Part shown: piece by piece, positions 58,551 through 64,000 of the stretch | How the letters are laid out: each line of letters begins with the position of its first letter | Numbering within the stretch: the first letter of the stretch is position 1 | Origin: an uncultured Cohaesibacter sp. | GTDB lineage: Bacteria; Pseudomonadota; Alphaproteobacteria; Rhizobiales; Cohaesibacteraceae | Reading direction: 5' to 3' | DNA length: 64,000 bases | Assembly (NCBI RefSeq): GCF_963676275.1 | Contig: NZ_OY781091.1 | Coordinates: 4,669,001-4,733,000 of the forward strand | Made by a program: the position numbers and the translations under genes | Notes under the pieces: model-generated | Seen by the model: the letters and a program-made list of their open reading frames with translations, nothing else | Told to the model about the DNA's origin: nothing | Database searches by the model: none

Positions 58551-61500
58551 ATGGCAACAGATTTGAAACGCGAGCACGAAAAGCTCATGGCAGCCGCCAA
58601 AGCACTGGCAGCGAAGAATGGCGCTCTGGAAGCTGACTTTCTGGAAAGATTCTTCATTCAGGGAGATATGGAAGATCTCTCCCGCTACAGCGCTGAAGAG
58701 CTTGTACAAATTGCCCACCGATCCTTCGAGAAATTCCACAACAGCTTTGAGGGCAAGCACCGCATCGAGATTTTCGATCCCTCCTACAAGGACAACAGGG
58801 AAGCGGCGACCAACCAGATCACCATCATCGAGCTGCACAATATCAACAAGCCGTTTCTGGTTGATTCCATCATGGGAGAATTGCAGCAGGCCGGTCTGGG
58901 CATCCATCTCGTTCTGCATCCGATCATGAATGTCGAGCGCGACGCGGACAACAAGCTGGTCGCCCTCAAGGAAAGAAAGGACGTTCAGACCAATCCGCAT
59001 CTCAAGCGTGAGAGTCTGATCCATGTTCATATTGCCCGCCTTGCCAATGGCGAGAAGAGAAAAGAGCTGCAAAAGACGCTTGATGGCATCCTCGACGATG
59101 TCGATGCGGTCGTTGATGACTGGAAGCCGATGCTGCTGCGGCTTGAAGAAACCATTGCAATTCTCAAGATCACCCCGCCGCCCTTGCCAGAAGGCCACAT
59201 TTCGGAAACGGTCGAATTCCTGCGCTGGCTGGTCGACAACAATTTCACCCTGCTGGGCATGCGCGAATATACCTTCGATGGCACCACCGAAGAGGGCGAC
59301 CTCATCCGCACCAAGAGGGCCGGTCTGGGCCTGTTGCGCAATCCGGAAGTCCGGGTGTTGCGAAGAGGCAATGAAATGGTGACCATGACGCCGGAAATCC
59401 GCGATTTCCTGATGCGTCCCGAACCCCTGTTCATCACCAAGGCCAACGTCAAGACTAAGGTACACCGGCGCGCCTATATGGATTATATCGGCATCAAGCG
59501 CTATGACGACGACGGCAATCTGACTGGTGAGCTGCGCATCGTTGGCCTGTTTACCAACACCGCCTATAACCGTTCGGTGCTGAATATACCGTTCCTCAGA
59601 CGCAAGGTGGAGAATATCATCGACATGGCTGCGGTTGACCCTTCGGGTCATTCAGGCAAGGCGATGCTCAACGCACTGGAAAATTATCCGCGCGACGAGC
59701 TGTTCCAGACCGACAGCGAAACCCTTCTTTACCACACGCAGGAAATATTGCGCCTGCATCAGCGCCCCAAAGTGCGGGTGCTGTCGCGGGTCGACAAGTT
59801 CAACCGCTTTGTCTCCAGCCTCGTCTTCGTGCCGCGTGACCGCTATAATACGTCGGCCCGCATCCAGATTGGCAACCTGCTCAAGGATGTCTATGAAGGC
59901 AGGCTCTCGGCAGTCTATCCCGAATTTCCCGATGGTCCGCTGGCCCGGGTGCATTTCATCATTGGCCGATCCGGTGGCAACACGCCGACACCTTCACGGG
60001 CCATATTGGAAGATGCAATCAATGGCATCATTCGCACCTGGGTGGACAGTCTCTGTCAGGTCGTAAAAGACAAGAATACCATCAAGACAGCAAGCCGGCT
60101 GATCGATCGCTATTGTGTCGCCTTCTCCGAATCCTATCGCGACAGCTTCTCGCCCGAAACCGCCATGGATGACATCGCCATCATGGAAGGCATGGACGGG
60201 CTCAATGACACGGCCATCCAGTTCTACCGCAAGGGACAGCAGGAAGATCATCGGGTCACCCTGAAAATTTTCCATCAGGGTATGCCAATCCCGCTGTCTG
60301 AACGCGTGCCGATTCTGGAAAATATGGGGTTCCGCGTCATTGACGAACGCTCCTACGAGATTGCACCGCTGGATTCCAACCGCAAATACTGGCTCCACGA
60401 TATGGATCTGGAGCGCGCCAGCGGCAAACCGATCCCCTTCAAGGATGTTCGTGACGATCTGGAGGCCTGCTTCCTCGCCGTCTGGAATGGCGAGGCCGAA
60501 AATGACGGCTACAACAAGCTTTCCATGGCCGCCGATCTGCCATGGCGCGACATTACCATTCTGCGCACCATCTCGCGCTATCTGCGTCAGGTCCGTATCC
60601 CCTATGATCAGGATTATATGTGGGAGACCCTCAATACCTATCCCGATCTGGCAGCCCTGATCGTGCATCTGTTCCATTCCAGATTCGATCCGGCCCAGAA
60701 AAAGCGGGCCGAGGAATGCAATCGCCTTTCAAACGGCATCCTGACCGCCCTTGAACGGGTTTCCAATCTGGATGATGACCGCATCCTGCGCAAATTCCAC
60801 GGTGTGGTACAGGCCACCTTGCGTACCAACTTCTATCAGCGCACCCCGGAAGGTGATTATAAGCCGACCTTGGCGCTCAAGCTTGATCCCCGCGCCATGG
60901 AAGACATGCCCGAACCCAAGCCATTCCGCGAAATCTTTGTCTATAGCCCGCGGGTGGAAGGCCTGCATCTGCGCTTTGGCAAGGTTGCCCGTGGGGGCCT
61001 GAGATGGTCTGACCGTCCGCAGGATTTCCGCACCGAGGTGCTCGGTCTGGTGAAGGCCCAGCAGGTCAAGAATGCGGTGATCGTTCCGGTCGGCTCCAAG
61101 GGTGGCTTCGTTCCCAAGCACCTGCCGACTGAAGGCGGCCGCGAAGCCTATATGGCCGAGGGCATTGCCTCCTACAAGCTGTTCATCGCCTCATTGCTTG
61201 ATGTGACGGACAATCTGGAAGGCCAGACGATCATCCCGCCGGAAAATGTCACCCGCCACGACGAGGACGACCCCTATCTGGTGGTTGCCGCCGACAAGGG
61301 CACGGCAACCTTCTCCGACATTGCCAACGGCATATCCGAATCCTGCAATTTCTGGCTTGGCGACGCCTTTGCCTCTGGCGGCTCGGCTGGCTATGACCAC
61401 AAGAAAATGGGCATCACCGCCCGCGGCGCATGGGAAGCGGTCAAGCGGCATTTCCGCGAAATGGATCGCGACATCCAGAGCGAGGCCTTCACCGCAGTGG

Positions 61501-63380
61501 GCGTGGGCGACATGTCCGGTGACGTGTTCGGCAACGGCATGCTGCTTTCCAAGGAAACCCGCCTCATTGCAGCCTTCGACCATCGCGACATCTTCATCGA
61601 TCCCGATCCGAACCCGGCCAAGAGCTGGAAAGAACGCAAACGGGTCTTCGATCTGGGCCGCTCCTCCTGGCAGGACTATGATCAGAGCCTGATTTCCAAA
61701 GGTGGCGGCATTTTCTCGCGCAGTGAGAAATCCATCGCCCTGTCCAAGGAAGCCAAGGCCATTCTCGGCATCACCAAGGCCAAGGTGACCCCGCAGGAGC
61801 TGATGAAAGCCATTCTGATGGCTCCGGTCGATCTGTTGTGGTTCGGCGGCATCGGCACCTATATCCGCGCCAGCTCAGAGACGGATGCCGACGCAGATGA
61901 TCGCGCCAATGATGCCATCCGCATCACGCCGAAAGATCTGCGCGTTAAGGTCATCGGCGAAGGGGCCAATCTGGGGGTAACCCAGCGGGCACGCATCGAG
62001 TTTGATCATCTGGGAGGGCGCTGCAACTCCGACGCCATCGACAACTCCGCCGGCGTCAATAGCTCCGACATGGAGGTCAATATCAAGATCGCCTTTGGCG
62101 CTGCCATCCGTGAGAACAAAATTGATCTGGAAGGGCGCAACAAGATCCTTGTTGAGATGACCCAGAATGTGTCGGATCTGATCCTGCGCAACAACTATCT
62201 GCAAACCCTCTCCATTTCGCTCACCGAACTGCGCGGCATGGAAGATTTCGGCTATCAGCGCCGCCTGATGGAACGCCTTGAGGAAGCCGGAGAGCTCGAC
62301 CGCGTGGTCGAATTCCTGCCCGACAATGAAGCCCTCAAGGAAGCCCGCAAAAAAGGCCAGCCCTTGAGCCGGGCCGAGGTCGGGCTGCTTCTGGCCTATG
62401 CCAAAAACTCACTCTATGGCGAATTGCTTCAGAGCAGCTTCCCCGATGATCCATATCTTGAGCGCGAACTGGTGCAATATTTCCCCGAGAAGATGCGCGA
62501 GACCTATATCGAGGAAATCAGGACCCACAGGCTGCGCCGGGAAATCATTTCGACCGTCATCTCCAACTCGATGATCAACCGGGGCGGTGCAACGCTCATT
62601 CCTCGCATTGCCGACAAGACCGGCGCCAGCTTGCAGGAAATCGCCAGAGCCTATGTCATCACCCGCGATTCCTTCTCTCTTCCCCAGCTCAATGCGGCCA
62701 TTGATGATCTCGACAACAAGATATCGGGAGCCACCCAGCTGAAGCTTTATGGCGAAGTCCAGAAGCTGCTTTTGGGCAAGATCCAGTGGTTCATGCGCAA
62801 CATTCCCGCAGCAACCCCGATTGCCGAGACGGTTGAGCTCTACAGCAAGGGCATCAAGGAGCTTTCCGCCAATATCGACCAGTATCTGCCGACCTATCTG
62901 ACCGAACTGGTGCAAAAGGAATCCCGCGCCTATGAGCAAAGCGGCATCCCGGCCGAACTGGCCGCGCGAATCGCCCGCCTGTTCCTGATTGCCGACATTC
63001 CGGACATGGTGCTGATCGCAGAGAAATCGCACCATTCCCTGAGCGAAGTGGCCGACGCCTATTTCGCTGTTGCCGGTCAGCTTGATATCGGTCGCATCGA
63101 TGCCCTTGCCGAGGATCTTGATGTCTCCGACTATTATGAAGATCTGGCACTGGATCGGGTCCGCGATCTCATCTCCTCTGCCCATAACCAGATGACTGCC
63201 TATGTGCTGGGTCTGGCAACCAAGGAGAAAAGCGGCATGGAAATCTGGCTGGAACAGGAAGCCAGTGCCATCAAGCGCACGGTCAAATCGGTCAATGCAA
63301 TCACCGAAAGCGACGATCTGACCGTGTCCAAATTCTCGGTTGCCGCCGGTCTGCTGTCCGATCTGGCAAGACAGGCCTGA
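58551..63380 (+). CDS. gdhB: NAD-specific glutamate dehydrogenase (large, GdhB/GDH2 type)
   Basis: Oxidative deamination of glutamate to 2-oxoglutarate and ammonia, feeding the TCA enzymes encoded elsewhere in the window. The 1609-residue length is normal for the 180-kDa class. The N-terminal third carries ACT-like regulatory modules (NINKPFLVDSIMGELQQAG). The catalytic core is recognisable by FGKVARGGLRWSDRPQDFR, VIVPVGSKGGFVPKHLP with the catalytic Lys, and ARIEFDHLGGRCNSDAIDNS. The C-terminal helical region ends in AAGLLSDLARQ. The frame is continuous and has its own terminator. An allosteric role of the N-terminus is family knowledge. Confidence 0.97.
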   Translation: MATDLKREHEKLMAAAKALAAKNGALEADFLERFFIQGDMEDLSRYSAEELVQIAHRSFEKFHNSFEGKHRIEIFDPSYKDNREAATNQITIIELHNINKPFLVDSIMGELQQAGLGIHLVLHPIMNVERDADNKLVALKERKDVQTNPHLKRESLIHVHIARLANGEKRKELQKTLDGILDDVDAVVDDWKPMLLRLEETIAILKITPPPLPEGHISETVEFLRWLVDNNFTLLGMREYTFDGTTEEGDLIRTKRAGLGLLRNPEVRVLRRGNEMVTMTPEIRDFLMRPEPLFITKANVKTKVHRRAYMDYIGIKRYDDDGNLTGELRIVGLFTNTAYNRSVLNIPFLRRKVENIIDMAAVDPSGHSGKAMLNALENYPRDELFQTDSETLLYHTQEILRLHQRPKVRVLSRVDKFNRFVSSLVFVPRDRYNTSARIQIGNLLKDVYEGRLSAVYPEFPDGPLARVHFIIGRSGGNTPTPSRAILEDAINGIIRTWVDSLCQVVKDKNTIKTASRLIDRYCVAFSESYRDSFSPETAMDDIAIMEGMDGLNDTAIQFYRKGQQEDHRVTLKIFHQGMPIPLSERVPILENMGFRVIDERSYEIAPLDSNRKYWLHDMDLERASGKPIPFKDVRDDLEACFLAVWNGEAENDGYNKLSMAADLPWRDITILRTISRYLRQVRIPYDQDYMWETLNTYPDLAALIVHLFHSRFDPAQKKRAEECNRLSNGILTALERVSNLDDDRILRKFHGVVQATLRTNFYQRTPEGDYKPTLALKLDPRAMEDMPEPKPFREIFVYSPRVEGLHLRFGKVARGGLRWSDRPQDFRTEVLGLVKAQQVKNAVIVPVGSKGGFVPKHLPTEGGREAYMAEGIASYKLFIASLLDVTDNLEGQTIIPPENVTRHDEDDPYLVVAADKGTATFSDIANGISESCNFWLGDAFASGGSAGYDHKKMGITARGAWEAVKRHFREMDRDIQSEAFTAVGVGDMSGDVFGNGMLLSKETRLIAAFDHRDIFIDPDPNPAKSWKERKRVFDLGRSSWQDYDQSLISKGGGIFSRSEKSIALSKEAKAILGITKAKVTPQELMKAILMAPVDLLWFGGIGTYIRASSETDADADDRANDAIRITPKDLRVKVIGEGANLGVTQRARIEFDHLGGRCNSDAIDNSAGVNSSDMEVNIKIAFGAAIRENKIDLEGRNKILVEMTQNVSDLILRNNYLQTLSISLTELRGMEDFGYQRRLMERLEEAGELDRVVEFLPDNEALKEARKKGQPLSRAEVGLLLAYAKNSLYGELLQSSFPDDPYLERELVQYFPEKMRETYIEEIRTHRLRREIISTVISNSMINRGGATLIPRIADKTGASLQEIARAYVITRDSFSLPQLNAAIDDLDNKISGATQLKLYGEVQKLLLGKIQWFMRNIPAATPIAETVELYSKGIKELSANIDQYLPTYLTELVQKESRAYEQSGIPAELAARIARLFLIADIPDMVLIAEKSHHSLSEVADAYFAVAGQLDIGRIDALAEDLDVSDYYEDLALDRVRDLISSAHNQMTAYVLGLATKEKSGMEIWLEQEASAIKRTVKSVNAITESDDLTVSKFSVAAGLLSDLARQA

Positions 63381-63426
63381 CGGACTGCCAGCGGCACTAT
63401 GCCAACAGGCTATAAATGAAACCAAG

Positions 63427-63466
63427 AAGAAGCCTGAGCCCACACGGTCTCAGGCTTCTTTTCTTT
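63427..63466 (+). terminator. Terminator of gdhB
   Basis: A perfect 12-base stem (AAGAAGCCTGAG / CTCAGGCTTCTT) with a 10-base loop, followed by TTCTTT. The stem starts 46 bases after the stop codon. Confidence 0.9.
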
Positions 63467-63757
63467 GACATGCCCTTCCCCAGACATGGCTTGCAACCAT
63501 TCCGCAAAGTCATGCGCATGGGATGTTTCATCAAAGGCTAACCCCTTGCCTCCCGCACCCGTTTGGATCATGGTTTTGTCATGCTTCTGGCATCACAGCC
63601 AGATGTGCGCTTTGGGTTGCGCCCGAAGCGAAAATATCCATGAAACAATATGCCTTGAAATGGCGTGATCAATCGGCGTGGTCCCGACAGGGTTGGCCAG
63701 ACGCTGGCCTGCCCCATCCGATCCTTGCAATCGCGGTTCTTTGCCACTTGTAAAAGT
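63467..63757. other. Gene-free spacer after gdhB
   Basis: About 290 bases with short open frames only (for example 63465-63668), none of which resembles a known protein or has a good ribosome binding site. No RNA gene or repeat is visible. Confidence 0.4.
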
Positions 63758-63773
63758 TAAAGCTGCCTTAACC
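63758..63773 (+). promoter_or_regulatory. CtrA-type box upstream of the terminal aminotransferase
   Basis: TTAA-AGCTGCC-TTAAC, a perfect match to the CtrA consensus, on the sense strand 67 bases before the ATG at 63840. The distance agrees with the boxes before the two chemoreceptors. Confidence 0.55.
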
Positions 63774-63839
63774 TAAAGCCAGCTAAAATACCGGCTGATT
63801 TGTCACAACACCAAGGCTTTCGAAAGGCCCCGATTCCCA

Positions 63840-64000
63840 ATGCAAGACGAACGCTCCCCTTTCCAGAAACTCGCAGATCTGCTGGATGGTGTTGTACCGG
63901 ACAATAGCGAGCTTGCCCAGCCAATCAACATGACGATTGGCGAGCCACGCCATGCCTTCCCGGATTTCATTCCCGAAGTCATCATGAAGAATGCCCATGA
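63840..64000 (+). CDS. Class I/II aminotransferase, probably DapC (3'-truncated)
   Basis: The first 53 codons of a pyridoxal-phosphate aminotransferase cut by the window end. The visible N-terminus, FQKLADLLDGVVPDN followed by PINMTIGEPRHAFPDF, matches succinyl-diaminopimelate transaminases and related enzymes (the IGEP motif sits before the PLP domain). If it is DapC it acts in the lysine and peptidoglycan pathway downstream of asd. The start has GAAAGG about 12 bases upstream. The call rests on only 53 residues, so other class I aminotransferases remain possible. Confidence 0.7.
   Translation, partial: MQDERSPFQKLADLLDGVVPDNSELAQPINMTIGEPRHAFPDFIPEVIMKNAH

Overview
The window is a dense, housekeeping-rich stretch of an alphaproteobacterial chromosome. 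The evidence is gene content and order: mdh-sucCDAB-lpd in one direction, a split F1 operon (atpHAGDC without the Fo genes), sdhCDAB, a 1609-residue NAD-glutamate dehydrogenase, and an ethylmalonyl-CoA pathway enzyme. Base composition is moderately GC-rich with AT-rich spacers. Together these fit a member of the Hyphomicrobiales, possibly a marine genus such as Cohaesibacter. The genus is a guess; the class is firm. I saw no rRNA, tRNA, CRISPR array, insertion sequence, prophage or plasmid origin.

Layout. Positions 1-8.8 kb, plus strand: proB (truncated by the window edge), proA, nadD, rsfS, rlmH, an EnvC-like LytM protein, ctpA, a YibQ-like deacetylase and rppH. This links proline and NAD synthesis, ribosome maturation and cell-wall remodelling. 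8.9-13.5 kb, minus strand: two paralogous chemoreceptors with AT-rich leaders, each carrying a CtrA-type box about 75 bases before the start codon. 13.9-18.8 kb: atpHAGDC. 19.0-23.9 kb: priA (minus), then a transaldolase, a XerC-type recombinase and a small secreted protein (plus). 24.0-34.5 kb, minus strand: zapE, mdh, sucC, sucD, sucA, odhB and lpd, covering the 2-oxoglutarate to oxaloacetate arm of the TCA cycle together with succinate dehydrogenase downstream.

34.5-38.3 kb: two tandem lipoproteins with an Inh/AprI-type inhibitor fold, class II fructose-bisphosphate aldolase, and a low-molecular-weight-phosphatase-like protein that has lost its catalytic cysteine. 38.7-42.3 kb: sdhCDAB. 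42.7-46.1 kb: mesaconyl-CoA hydratase, a siderophore-interacting flavin reductase with a palindromic operator, a DUF1737 protein and a CitE-like CoA-ester lyase, pointing to acetyl-CoA assimilation by the ethylmalonyl-CoA route. 46.3-49.2 kb: a FAD-dependent amine oxidase-like protein, pyridoxal kinase and beta-carbonic anhydrase.

49.3-56.0 kb: amino-acid biosynthesis (asd, argC, leuD, leuB), interrupted at 52.2-53.9 kb by an AT-richer islet with a sulfotransferase-like gene. 56.1-58.4 kb: a divergent MFS exporter and LysR regulator. 58.5-63.4 kb: NAD-glutamate dehydrogenase. The window ends in the first 53 codons of a class I/II aminotransferase, probably dapC, preceded by a perfect CtrA-type box.

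No clearly new multi-gene system is visible. The best leads are the shared CtrA-type boxes, the cysteine-less pseudo-phosphatase, the tandem Inh lipoproteins, a possible threonine-tract microprotein upstream of asd, and the sulfotransferase islet.
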